DNA of 25,426 nucleotides, from contig DATIYI010000434.1 in the NCBI GenBank assembly GCA_035517695.1, forward strand, positions 1 to 25,426. The letters run 5' to 3'. Under the pieces are notes generated by a model that was not told where the DNA came from, ran no database searches, and saw only the letters and a program-made list of their open reading frames with translations. Shown here in pieces: positions 7,894-15,750 of this stretch (positions are counted from its first letter, which is position 1; each line of letters starts with the position of its first letter). Position numbers and translations under genes: made by a program. The DNA is from DATFVJ01 sp035517695. GTDB lineage: Bacteria; Actinomycetota; Actinomycetes; Streptosporangiales; Streptosporangiaceae.

Positions 7894-9060
7894 ATGCGCA
7901 TCCTCGTGGTCAACGCCGGATCCAGCAGCCTCAAGCTGCGGGTCCTCGGCGACTCCGACCAGGTAGCCGAAACGGCCGATCTACCCGCACCGCGCGGGGC
8001 GGCCGACACCGCCGCTATCGAGGCAACGCTCGCGTCCTTCGGCAGCATGCAGGCGGTCGGCTACCGCATCGTGCACGGCGGTACCTCCTTCACCGCGCCG
8101 GTCCTGATCGACCAGGACGTGCGGGAACGGCTGGAAGCGCTCACTGACCTGGCGCCGCTGCACCAGCCCAAGTCGCTGGCCGCGCTGGACGCCGTCCGGT
8201 CAGTGCTCCCCGGCCTGCCCGGCGTGGCATGCTTCGACACGGCCTTCCACGCCACCATCCCGCCCGCTGCTGCCACCTACGCGCTCCCGCGCGAATGGCG
8301 CACCCGGTGGCCCCTGCGCCGGTACGGATTCCACGGGCTGTCCCATGCTTACTGCTCGCGCCGCGCCGCCGAGCTGGCCGGCCGCGAGCTTGCCGGGCTG
8401 CGGATCATCACCTGCCACCTCGGCGGCGGCGCCTCACTCGCCGCCATCCGCGGCGGGGTGTCGGTGGACACCACAATGGGCTTCACCCCGCTGGAGGGCC
8501 TGGTCATGGCCACCCGCTCCGGCACGGTCGACCCTGCCCTGGTGCTGTGGCTGGAGGAACACGTCGGCACGCCGGCCGGAGAGCTCGCCGCCACCCTGGA
8601 GCACCGTTCAGGACTGCTCGGCCTGGCCGGAACCGCGGACATGCGCCTGGTAACGCAGCGCGCGGGCGCGGGCCAAGAAGACGCGCGGCTCGCACTCGAC
8701 GTCTACACCCACCGGCTCCGGGCAGGCATCGCCGCCATGGCCGCCGCCGCCGCCGGGCTCGACGTGTTGGCATTCACCGGCGGCGTCGGCGAAAACTCGC
8801 CACAAGTGCGGGAGCAGGCCGCGGCCGGGCTGGGCTTCCTCGGAGTCCAGCTGGCTCCTGCCCGCAACACCGGCCCTCGCGGCAACACCGCCCCTCCCGG
8901 CAACACCGCCGGTCCCCCGGGCCGGCAGGCCGGGCGGGACGGGAGCCCCGGTGCCGGGGACTGGGAGATCGGGCAGCCTGGCGCCCCGGTCAGGACCTTC
9001 GTCATCGCGGCGCGGGAGGACATCGAGATCGCCGCCCAGGTGCGCGCCGTCCTCGCCTGA
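7894..9060 (+). CDS. ackA: acetate kinase
   Basis: A 388-residue ASKHA-fold kinase that converts acetyl phosphate and ADP to acetate and ATP. Visible motifs: MRILVVNAGSSSLK (residues 1-14, phosphate loop), VGYRIVHGG, RYGFHGLSHAY, ITCHLGGGASLAA, TRSGTVDPAL and FTGGVGENSP. AGGAG at 7884-7888, 5 nt before the ATG, supports the start. It follows xfp by 37 nt, so the two make a phosphoketolase-to-acetate ATP-yielding module. Near the C-terminus, between GVQLAPARN and the final strand VRTFVIAAREDIEIA, about 45 residues are rich in Gly, Pro and Asn (GNTAPPGNTAGPPG) where the family has a short loop. The core residues look complete, so activity is expected. Confidence 0.97.
   Translation: MRILVVNAGSSSLKLRVLGDSDQVAETADLPAPRGAADTAAIEATLASFGSMQAVGYRIVHGGTSFTAPVLIDQDVRERLEALTDLAPLHQPKSLAALDAVRSVLPGLPGVACFDTAFHATIPPAAATYALPREWRTRWPLRRYGFHGLSHAYCSRRAAELAGRELAGLRIITCHLGGGASLAAIRGGVSVDTTMGFTPLEGLVMATRSGTVDPALVLWLEEHVGTPAGELAATLEHRSGLLGLAGTADMRLVTQRAGAGQEDARLALDVYTHRLRAGIAAMAAAAAGLDVLAFTGGVGENSPQVREQAAAGLGFLGVQLAPARNTGPRGNTAPPGNTAGPPGRQAGRDGSPGAGDWEIGQPGAPVRTFVIAAREDIEIAAQVRAVLA
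8866..8917 (+). repeat. short imperfect repeats in ackA encoding a Gly/Pro/Asn loop
   Basis: The element cgcaacaccg / ggcaacaccg recurs three times with a ~21-bp period inside the 3' part of ackA and encodes the NTGPRG / NTAPPG / NTAGPPG insertion. The period keeps the frame. Confidence 0.7.
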
Positions 9061-9144
9061 CCAGAGGCCGCAGGCGGTGGGCACGGGCGCATACGCAATT
9101 GTTCGGGTGACGCGTGTGGCCGCCGCCTTGGCATAGTGACAGCG

Positions 9145-9186
9145 CGCGGCAGCCGTTACGATCATTTATCCAAAACGGCTGCCGCG
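9145..9186 (+). terminator. 13-bp hairpin downstream of ackA
   Basis: CGCGGCAGCCGTT (9145-9157) pairs perfectly with AACGGCTGCCGCG (9174-9186) across a 16-nt AT-rich loop, 85 nt after the ackA stop. No U-tract follows, so it may be a T-less actinobacterial terminator or an mRNA-end stabilising stem; an operator is also possible. Confidence 0.5.
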
Positions 9187-9572
9187 GTGCGACACTGTCC
9201 CGCTGGGTTCCTATGGCCGGGTTTTGTAGACGATATTGAAGGGCGTCTCGGCCACCTGATGGAAGGTCGCTTATCCGGCATCGCGGCGAGCCGCGCCGGC
9301 CTACGGCTCCACCACCCGACGAAGTCGAGCTCTGGTGCGCGTGCCATCGGCGCGGCGGACGCGTCGTAGCCGCAGCCGAGACCGGCGACGCGCGCATCCG
9401 CGCGGAGCCCAGAGGTCGCCGCCCGAAGCCGTACGGACGACGCCCTTGACGGCCGACGCAGGCTCGATTATCACCCGTCAGCACTGACCGACTATGGGAT
9501 GTTCGTGGTGATTCGGCCTGCCCGCAGAGCCGCGGCGGCGCTGCGGGAACCGTCCGGGCATGGAGGCGCGAA
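9187..9572. other. intergenic stretch without a recognisable gene
   Basis: Several open frames exist on both strands because of the high GC, but none shows a domain, membrane segment or supported start. The only signal is the GGAGG ribosome site at 9562-9566 serving the next gene. Confidence 0.5.
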
Positions 9573-10223
9573 ATGCGTACGCCGAAGCGCCTGCCGGGTT
9601 GGCTTTCCCTCTTCGTGGCCTGTTGCCTCGTGCTCTTGGCGCTGATCCCGGCCGCGTTCGCGGATGGCCAGCGGGCGGCTGGCGCAGCGCCGAGCTCGCC
9701 GAGCTCGCTCCTGGCAGCCTGCCCCGCGGCCGCGGGCGACTGTGCCGGTGCCGCCAGCCACATCGTGGCCATCGCCGCGCGGGCCATGAGAAAAGGCGAC
9801 CTTAACGCCGTGATCCTGAGTGTGTGGTCCAAGCACCAGATCGCCAGCACCGCGATGGGCTACTCCCTACCGGGGCAACGCGCGACCACGGACATGCACT
9901 TCAGGATCGGTGCGGTGGCGATTCCCTATCTCGCGACGGTGTTGCTCGGCTACTTCGATTCCCTGGCGGCCCGCGAGCTGTTGCGCCCTGGAGCCGATCC
10001 CTTGGCTGCGGCGCAGATCCTCGGTGCCATCTTTCGCGACCACGACAGCCTGCGCGTGGCGTACGGCCCCGTCCGCGCACGGGCGCTGGGCGAGCGGATC
10101 GTTCGGACCTTCGTCGAAGGCATCACGCCTGCTCCGGCAGCCGGCGACGGTCGGTCAGCCGGTGCCCGGCGCCGCCCAGGGCGGCCTGGCAGTGGCGGAC
10201 GCGGGCGTGGTGATGCGATGTGA
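9573..10223 (+). pseudogene. secreted serine-hydrolase/beta-lactamase-like N-terminus, truncated chimera
   Basis: GGAGG at 9562-9566 and an ATG 6 nt later start a 216-residue frame. Residues 1-31 are a clear signal peptide (MRTPKRLPGW, a hydrophobic core, then AAFADG). Residues ~60-128 resemble the start of actinobacterial beta-lactamase-fold serine hydrolases (AVILSVWSKHQIASTAMGYS, then TTDMHFRIGAVAIPYLATVL). At the place where the SxxK catalytic motif is expected the sequence is A-V-A-I, so no nucleophile is present. After ~residue 130 the resemblance ends. An unrelated helical segment follows (VRARALGERIVRTFVEGI), then an Arg/Gly-rich tail that looks like out-of-frame translation. The family is normally about 400 residues. 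Signal and ribosome site look functional, but the enzyme is incomplete. Confidence 0.6.
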
Positions 10224-10267
10224 CAAGGCCAGGTGCGGACAAGTGAGGCACGATCAGCCGGGAGCGC

Positions 10268-10530
10268 AGCTGTGAGGTGGTCGTTGTGGGCGCCGGGCTG
10301 GCTGGGTTGCGGGCGGCCACGGCGCCGCCGAGGCCGACGTCGACACGCTGGTCATCGAGGCAAGCGAGCGGGTAGGTGGCCGGACCTGCACCGAGCACTT
10401 GCCGGACGGCGGCTTCATCGACCACGGCAGCCGGTGGGTGACCGCCGGGCAGTCCCGGATCGAGGCGCTCGCCGCCGATCTCGGGGTCGCGCTGTTCCCG
10501 ACCTGGGATGACGGCACCACCGTGGGCAAG
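10268..10530 (+). pseudogene. flavin amine oxidase (monoamine oxidase-like), N-terminal remnant
   Basis: The first part reads EVVVVGAGLAGLRAATA, the FAD-binding GxGxxG strand-turn-helix. After a frameshift near 10320-10335 it continues DVDTLVIEASERVGGRTCTE, then DGGFIDHGSRWVTAGQSRIE and ALAADLGVALFPTWDDGTT. ExxxRVGGR and the DxG..W region are typical of flavin amine oxidases. The similarity stops at ~10530, so only ~85 of ~450 residues remain. There is no credible start codon in frame. Remnant by truncation and frameshift. Confidence 0.78.
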
Positions 10531-10980
10531 CATGACCCTCCAAGACCTGCTGCGGTGGTTTGTCCGTGCGGCCACAATGCGCCGACTCTGGCCGCACCGG
10601 CAATTACGTCGCAGGTCAGCCGGAACCAGAACCGGCAGCGAAAGACATGATCAGGTCACGCCGTTCCTCGGTGTCGTCCGCGAGCAGTCTCTACATATTA
10701 TCGGAAAACAATTGCTAGTTTCAGATTACAAACGTAACATCAGGTCGGGCATCTAAAACCAGCCGCCGACGGCGGCCAGCTACCAGGGGTGAGGACCCAC
10801 GCCAGCAGGTAGACGGATGGGAAACTACCTTCCCGCCCGGATCCCCTTCTCCCTCCCCCTACGGGGGGAATCGCACGAAGTGACCGGCGAGTAGCTTCGT
10901 CGCATGCAGCCTCAGATCGTCGCAGCGGGGCGCGCCTGCCGCTCGGTGCGCGCGCGCTGCTCCAGACGGGCGCGTGGCAG
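10531..10980. other. gene-poor stretch with an AT-rich island
   Basis: No gene is supported. Positions ~10691-10757 (catattatcg..aacaattgct..) are markedly AT-rich compared with everything around, which may mark a foreign junction or a promoter. A small C/G hairpin (TCCCCC..GGGGGA) lies near 10855-10870. Confidence 0.5.
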
Positions 10981-11274
10981 ATGACATCACCCCGCCGTAT
11001 CCAGCTCCGCCGTACCCGTGGCTGGCGCAAGCCACCAGGGGTTGTCGTGGTGTCTCGCCCGTCACGGTGGGCCAACCCGTACCCCGCCGCGGTCCACGGC
11101 CGCGACGAAGCGGTTCGCCTGTACTACGAGCACGTCCTGACTGAGCCCGGCCTGCTGGCCACAGCCAGCGTCGAACTCGCCGACCGGGATCTCGCATGCT
11201 GGTGCCCGCCAGGCGAGCCTTGCCACGCCGACCTGTTGCTCTACGTCGCGAATATGAATATAGAGCCACGGTGA
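10981..11274 (+). CDS. DUF4326 domain-containing protein
   Basis: A 97-residue protein that spans the whole DUF4326 domain. Conserved blocks are RRTRGWRKP at the N-terminus, VVVVSRPSRWANPYP, and LACWCPPGEPCHADLLL near the C-terminus with Cys, Cys and His in a CWCP..xPCHAD arrangement. Members are often found on phages, plasmids and islands, and the biochemical role is not established. The CxC..CH cluster suggests a metal site, by inference only. The ATG at 10981 gives the standard N-terminus; no strong ribosome site precedes it. The gene is intact and stands alone between remnants. Confidence 0.88.
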   Translation: MTSPRRIQLRRTRGWRKPPGVVVVSRPSRWANPYPAAVHGRDEAVRLYYEHVLTEPGLLATASVELADRDLACWCPPGEPCHADLLLYVANMNIEPR

Positions 11275-11499
11275 GCCGTCGACGGCACGGCGGTTGCGTT
11301 CGAGGGTCCGGGATCAGGGCCGGGCAGACGTACAAGTGATGTCGACCCCCCGCTCCTCCATCCTGACGATCTCTGGCCTCCGGCAGCGTGGCCTGAAGTC
11401 TCTCGGCTAAGGCTGGAGTTCGGCTAAACCAGCTCGAAGGATGGCGTATCCGCGACGTCGACTAAGAGCTCGCCCGCGAACGCGGCTGCCCCGATCCCC

Positions 11500-11745
11500 T
11501 TGGCAACGGCGCTGCGCGAAGGCCGCAATGTCCCGCTCGCCACCATCGCCGCAGAGTCCGGCGTCAGCGTCAGCGTCGGGACTTTTACCGCCGCTATGCC
11601 GACCGGCAGGCCCTCCCTGTTCCACGCTCTCAAAAACCGTGCCTACGGACTGCTCAACGAGATCCTCGACCACGAGGGCGAGATGGGCGCGCTCGCGCTT
11701 GAGCACTGCGAGTACACGGTCCGCCGCGGCGCGCCTTTACGAGAA
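11500..11745 (+). pseudogene. TetR-family regulator N-terminal fragment with compensating frameshifts
   Basis: The frame begins with ALREGRNVPLATIAAESGVS, a TetR-type DNA-binding domain, and later HALKNRAYGLLNEILD, the helix after the HTH. Between them the recognition region is altered. GTC AGC is duplicated, giving GVSVSVGTF instead of GVSVGTF. One base is missing after GTF (family YRRYADRQAL appears in the neighbouring frame), and one extra C near 11610 restores the frame. The ten residues in between therefore read TAAMPTGRPS. The usual conserved start of the HTH domain is missing upstream, and the ligand domain is replaced after about 11745. A functional DNA-binding protein is unlikely. 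Confidence 0.65.
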
Positions 11746-11769
11746 GCTGGAGCCCTGCGGCGGTCGAGG

Positions 11770-11979
11770 TTGCTCACCCCGGCCGACATCGAGTTCGCCG
11801 CTCGGAGAACGGCCCAGTTGGTGTTCGAGCGGGTCACGCTCGAGCACCCAGCGGAACTCACCCTGACCGCGAACGTCCTGCTGGAGATCACGCAGACACG
11901 CCGCACACTGACCGAGGAGACGGTGGCCCAATTCGAGCAGGACATCCAGGATTACGCCCGGCCCGAGGCCGCACGCTAA
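11770..11979 (+). pseudogene. AAA+ ATPase C-terminal fragment fused to the TetR remnant
   Basis: From 11773 the same open frame encodes LTPADIEFAARRTAQLVFER then EITQTRRTLTEETVAQFEQD and IQDYAR. This is the small helical lid domain at the C-terminus of CDC48/FtsH-like AAA ATPases (TxADIEFAARRAAQ...TRPTVT.E...F..DI). None of the Walker A/B region is nearby. The piece is joined in frame to the TetR fragment within ~11745-11772, so two unrelated genes have been fused by deletion. It ends at a stop at 11977-11979. Confidence 0.65.
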
Positions 11980-12276
11980 CCAGTGCCCGCGCGGAGCCAG
12001 CGGCACATGCGGTTTATAGCGGCTTATAGCGTGGACAAGGCACGCAGTGTGCCAGCACGCCCCAGTCCCGCTGATGTGGCGGGCGGCATGCCCCGACTGG
12101 TGACGGGCGCGAGAGACAACCTGACGGCGGGATGATCGCCAGTCGTGTCTGCGTGAGCGACCCCGATGAGTGCGCGTTGACCCCTGACCCGGCCGTCGGT
12201 TGCACAGCCTTGAACATGACGACACGTGAAGCAGGGCGTGCCATGGCGCTAGCCAGCCGGTCGCCGCTCACAACCT
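11980..12276. other. intergenic stretch
   Basis: No gene is supported. A short direct repeat (TTATAGCG twice, at ~12013-12031) is present. Confidence 0.5.
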
Positions 12277-12300
12277 CTTACGGTGGGTTTCGGGCGTAAG
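12277..12300. promoter_or_regulatory. CTTACG-N12-CGTAAG inverted repeat before the lipoprotein gene
   Basis: Arms at 12277-12282 and 12295-12300 are perfect 6-bp inverted repeats 22 nt upstream of the GTG start, a plausible operator position. The arms are short, so chance is possible. Confidence 0.3.
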
Positions 12301-12322
12301 CTCTGAAAGTGACGGGGGGACC

Positions 12323-13558
12323 GTGAGGCCTACCAAGCCCATTTGCGTCGCGGCGGCGACCATGGCCATCGGGACTCTGGCGGCCGGGCTGGGGGCGTGC
12401 GGGAGCCAGACCCGCAGTCCGTCACATCGGGGCCTAACGCAGAGCCAGGTGCCCAGCGCCCAGCCTTCCCGCCGACCTGACGCTGCGGCGAGTGCGGGGC
12501 ATCCGCCGATGGCCGCCGCTTCGCCTGCGGCGGTGATCCCCAAGCTGAGCGTCAGCCAGCTGGCGGGCCAGCGGGTGATTTACAGTTACTCCGGCCTGAC
12601 ACCGCCGGCCAGCCTGCTCTGGCTGATCCGGCGCGGCGAGGCGGCCGGGGTCATCTTCTTCACTGGCAACATCTCGAGCCGGGCGCAGATCGCCGCGGTG
12701 AGCAAGGAGCTTGAGCGGGCCAACGCCAGCGCGGCCGATCCGGTGCGGGAGCCGCTGCTGCTGATGACCGACCAGGAGGGCGGTCTGGTCCGCCGCCTGC
12801 CCGGCCAGCCCTTCCTGCCGGAAAACCAGATCGGGCAGTCCGCTGACCCAGCCGCGCAGGCGCGTGCCGCTGGCGCGGGAGCCGCGGCGAACCTGCGCGG
12901 CGTGGGCATGAACGTCAACCTGGCGCCGGTGCTCGACGTGTACCGGGCGGACGGCAACTTCATCGACCAGGACGGCCGCTCCTACAGCAACAACCCGGAC
13001 GCCGTATCCGGGCTCGGCGCGGACTTCATCACCGCGCAGCAAGTCGGCGGGGTAGCGGCGGCCGGCAAGCACTTCCCCGGCCTGGGCGCCGCCGCGGCGA
13101 ATCAAGACACCGACGCGGCGCCGGTCACGCTGAATCTGCCCGCCGCCGCGATCCGCCGCGACGACGAGTACCCGTACCGGGCGGCGATCGCGGCCGGCGT
13201 CAAGCTAGTCATGATGTCGTGGGCGCGCTACCCGTCGCTCGACACCAACTACCCGGCCGGCCTGTCGCCGGTGATCGTGCAGGGCGAGCTGCGGCAGCGG
13301 CTCGGCTACCGCGGCGTGACGGTCACCGACGCGCTGGAGGCTGGCGCGCTGCGCGCGTTCGGCACGATCGGCCAGCGCAGCCAGCTGGCCGCGCGGGCGG
13401 GCATGGACCTGCTGCTGTGCGCGGGTCAGACTCCCGGCGAGGGTTACCTGGCGATGGACGGGCTGGAAAGCGGCTACCACGACGGTCGGCTGAGCCAGGT
13501 GGCCTTCACGGCGGCCGTCGGGCGGATCCTCGCACTACGGGCTGGCCTTCCCGGCTAG
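12323..13558 (+). CDS. GH3 family lipoprotein (beta-N-acetylhexosaminidase-like)
   Basis: A 411-residue secreted lipoprotein. The GTG start at 12323 (GGGGGGA just before it) gives a charged n-region (RPTKP), a hydrophobic core and the lipobox L-G-A-C with Cys26 as the lipidated residue; the ATG at 12362 would lose the charges. The GH3 domain starts near residue 75. MTDQEGGLVRRL, NVNLAPVLDVY and KHFPGLG (Lys249-His250) are NagZ-type motifs, and Asp336 in VTDALEAGAL is the expected nucleophile. A Ser/Pro/Ala-rich linker separates anchor and domain. It probably trims N-acetylglucosaminyl residues from cell-wall fragments outside the membrane; the substrate is inferred. The last 53 nt overlap the convergent methyltransferase gene. 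Confidence 0.93.
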   Translation: MRPTKPICVAAATMAIGTLAAGLGACGSQTRSPSHRGLTQSQVPSAQPSRRPDAAASAGHPPMAAASPAAVIPKLSVSQLAGQRVIYSYSGLTPPASLLWLIRRGEAAGVIFFTGNISSRAQIAAVSKELERANASAADPVREPLLLMTDQEGGLVRRLPGQPFLPENQIGQSADPAAQARAAGAGAAANLRGVGMNVNLAPVLDVYRADGNFIDQDGRSYSNNPDAVSGLGADFITAQQVGGVAAAGKHFPGLGAAAANQDTDAAPVTLNLPAAAIRRDDEYPYRAAIAAGVKLVMMSWARYPSLDTNYPAGLSPVIVQGELRQRLGYRGVTVTDALEAGALRAFGTIGQRSQLAARAGMDLLLCAGQTPGEGYLAMDGLESGYHDGRLSQVAFTAAVGRILALRAGLPG

Positions 13559-14375
13559 CACGGACGCACCCACAGCGCGATCCGGCTAACTTGGAAGAGC
13601 CGTCGGCTTTGCTGACCAGGAAGAAGATGCTCGGTCCGAAGCGCAGCGGCGCCAGCGGCACTTGCAGGGCGTATTCGGCAGCGACCATGAGACGTTCGGG
13701 CATGATGCGCTTGAAGGCCGGGTGACGGAGGTTCGACACCGAGAGCACCCGTTTAACACGAAGCCCGCAAGCCGCAAGCTGACGAGTAAGCATGACAGGA
13801 TGATGGTTGACGAACGGGATGATGCCCGGCCGCCGGTTCGCCGCTGACCGCATGTCTGCCGGCGTCATAGGGATTGTCTGGCCATTTCTCCAGTAGCGCA
13901 CCCGATTAACTGCGTGCAAGACATTAGCGGCCTCAATGATGGCGCAACCGCCAACCGTGAGTATCCGCGCAATCTCCGACAGCTCATTGACCGGATGCGG
14001 CAGATGATGCAGCACTCGGACCATAACAGCCAGATCGACGCTGGAATCCTCGAAGTCCCAGTGCGCAGTATCTATGAGCCGCTTATTGACAGCCGGATAG
14101 CTTTCCAGGTAACGGTCGGCGGCCTGGAGCTGACGGTGGCTTGGGTCGGCGAGTGTCACGCGGTCGGCATAGTCATGAAGAACCACGGTAAGCCGCCCGT
14201 ATCCACCGCCCACGTCCACGGCGTGGCCGAACCTGCGACCCCGCAGCAGGCGCGATAGCGCCATTACCTCGGCGCGATGCTCATACCGCCGTTCCAACCA
14301 GTAGCCCATGTAGTCAACGTCCGTGTCGTCATACGGGCTATGAACGCTCCTTAGTTCTTTACTAGGTACTGTCAT
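13506..14375 (-). CDS. class I SAM-dependent methyltransferase
   Basis: A 289-residue protein of the methyltransferase-11 type. The SAM-binding motif I is VDVGGGYGRL (residues 53-62), followed by the acidic end of strand 2 (TLADPS, ~74) and motif II/III (VMVRVLHHLPHP and AIIEAANV). The C-terminal third contains MTPADMRSAANRRPG and a hydrophobic SIFFLVSKA strand that ends the family domain. The last ~35 residues are Arg/Ser/Gly-rich and are encoded over the 3' end of the GH3 gene, so the natural stop may have been lost. AGGGGG lies about 6 nt before the ATG. Codon use is somewhat less GC-rich than that of its neighbours, which may indicate a different origin. Substrate unknown. Confidence 0.88.
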   Translation of the reverse strand: MTVPSKELRSVHSPYDDTDVDYMGYWLERRYEHRAEVMALSRLLRGRRFGHAVDVGGGYGRLTVVLHDYADRVTLADPSHRQLQAADRYLESYPAVNKRLIDTAHWDFEDSSVDLAVMVRVLHHLPHPVNELSEIARILTVGGCAIIEAANVLHAVNRVRYWRNGQTIPMTPADMRSAANRRPGIIPFVNHHPVMLTRQLAACGLRVKRVLSVSNLRHPAFKRIMPERLMVAAEYALQVPLAPLRFGPSIFFLVSKADGSSKLAGSRCGCVRASREGQPVVRGSARRPP

Positions 14376-15193
14376 ATTAAGCCCCCTAACCGGACGTCCC
14401 CGGCGCAGGAATCAGCCATTGAGGCGACATATTAACCGAGCTGAAGCGAACAGCAGGACTCGCGGGGCGCCCGACAGTATTTGCTCCCGCAGGGCTGACC
14501 TGTGCACTGCCCGAGCCACCTGAACGCCCCTCCCGTTATTGAACTATCAGAACGGCCAGATTGCCTTGATAGGTGGCGACTGGTGACGAATCCAGCCTGG
14601 TAGGGGGCTGAGCGAACCCCTCCGGCCGAGCTGATACCCAGCGATCTCCCAGGGCAAACGAGAATATCGCGCCAAAGGAGATAAAGTGGGGAGCGTCTAG
14701 CCCAACCACAGCTGGATATCCGACGGTAGATGCCGCCACCCCTTCGTCCGGCCGACCGCATCGGCCGCCCGTACCTGCCGTACCGGGTCAGTCTGCGCAT
14801 TCCGCCCGCTCCCGCTCGTACTGTGATGAATGGCCGAGTTGATGGGGCGAGTAAATGGGACAGCGCTGGCGCTCAGCCACTCTGCGATCAAGGTCCCTTA
14901 CACAAACCGCCCTTCGGCAGCGCGTGGGCATCCGGTTAGCTGCTGAATTTTCCTGACTGCCATGGTTATCACCCGGCGACCCCGGGTATTGCGCTGTTTA
15001 ACCAGGCCGACGGCTGACGTCCCGCGCCGGCCGCTCACTCCCCTGGCCTGCACCGTAAGGCCTCTGCCCGCCGGACACAGGCCACGGGGCCTATCGGCTC
15101 TGCGTGTCTGCCATCCCGTCGTTCCCAAATCACGGACGACATGTTCATTGCGAGGGACACCGACCAGCGCCCATTCGTCGGCGGGGAGACCAG
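14376..15193. other. 818-bp stretch without a supported gene
   Basis: Several short frames on both strands lack domains, codon bias and credible starts. An AAGGAG-like site at ~14675 is followed by a GTG frame that stops after five codons. No repeats, tRNA or IS ends were recognised. It may be decayed DNA plus the promoter of the minus-strand methyltransferase at its left end. Confidence 0.5.
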
Positions 15194-15522
15194 ATGACCT
15201 CAGCAGCGACCGCGGTTCGTCCTGGCGGGTCTGAACCGCCCGGGCAGCCTGCCTGGATTGGCATCATCCTTATGAGCGCATGGCCAGCAGAGTGCGGGGA
15301 CGGTCACGACGTGATTCATCTCGGTGACGAGACCGCCGTGGTCGTCCCCCTGCAGGAGTACGGCATGCTCGCCGCCCTCAGGAAACGCGCCTCGGCCGAG
15401 GAGATCGCGGAGGCGGAGGCCGACGCCGCCATCGCCGAGCACGAGGCATGGAAGGCGGGCGGCGGCCCGGCGGCACCATCCCTCGTGAGGCTGCCATGGC
15501 CGAATTGCTCGGCGGCCAGTGA
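15194..15522 (+). pseudogene. Phd-like type II antitoxin, frameshifted
   Basis: The recognisable core is DVIHLGDETAVVVPLQEYGM then LAALRKRASAEEIAEAEADA and AIAEHEAW. This looks like a Phd/YefM-type antitoxin: a DNA-binding beta segment (TAVVVPLQEY) and a long acidic helix for toxin binding. Near 15480 the frame breaks. The expected ending REAAMAELLGGQ-stop is present in another frame and ends at TGA 15520-15522, which overlaps the toxin GTG by 4 nt. The start is uncertain: ATG 15194 has GGGGAG 6 nt upstream, while GTG 15311 begins nearer the conserved core. As it stands, translation would miss the proper C-terminus and run on to 15706. Confidence 0.7.
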
Positions 15523-15750
15523 AGATCGTCTGGCGGCACGACGCGCTGACGTCCGCGCGCCGGTTCATGGCCGATCAGGCAGGGATGCGGGCCATCAACG
15601 AGGCAGTTGCGGGCTTAGCCGACCATCCGGAGCCACCGGATGCCTTCGTCCGCGGCACTTACTGCAAGCTGCGCGTCGGCAGATAACCGGGTGCTGTACG
15701 AGGTAGAAGCAGATGTAGTCACCATCGTGCGGGTAGATGCGGTTCCTTGA
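15519..15750 (+). pseudogene. RelE/ParE-type toxin, frameshifted
   Basis: GTG 15519 overlaps the antitoxin stop (GTGA). The product begins VKIVWRHDALTSARRFMADQ and continues to FVRGTYCKLRVGR, then hits TAA at 15684-15686 after 55 codons. One extra A at 15685/15686 explains this: without it the reading goes on GRYRVLYEVEADVVTIVRVD to TGA 15748-15750, giving a normal ~76-residue RelE/ParE fold whose last strands (YRVLYEV..VTIVRV) are the family signature. The lost end carries residues usually required for ribonuclease or gyrase targeting, so the toxin should be inactive. The frame is short and broken, so automated calling would miss it. Confidence 0.75.

Noticed and set aside
7038..8048. 336-codon minus-strand frame opposite xfp/ackA
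   Set aside because: Antisense shadow of two intact genes.
12014..12271. Minus-strand 85-codon frame before the lipoprotein gene
   Set aside because: No family resemblance, no ribosome site, Pro/Arg-rich composition.
14536..14739. 67-codon minus-strand frame in the 14.4-15.2 kb gap
   Set aside because: It contains a plausible-looking hydrophobic patch, but there is no supported start or recognised motif.
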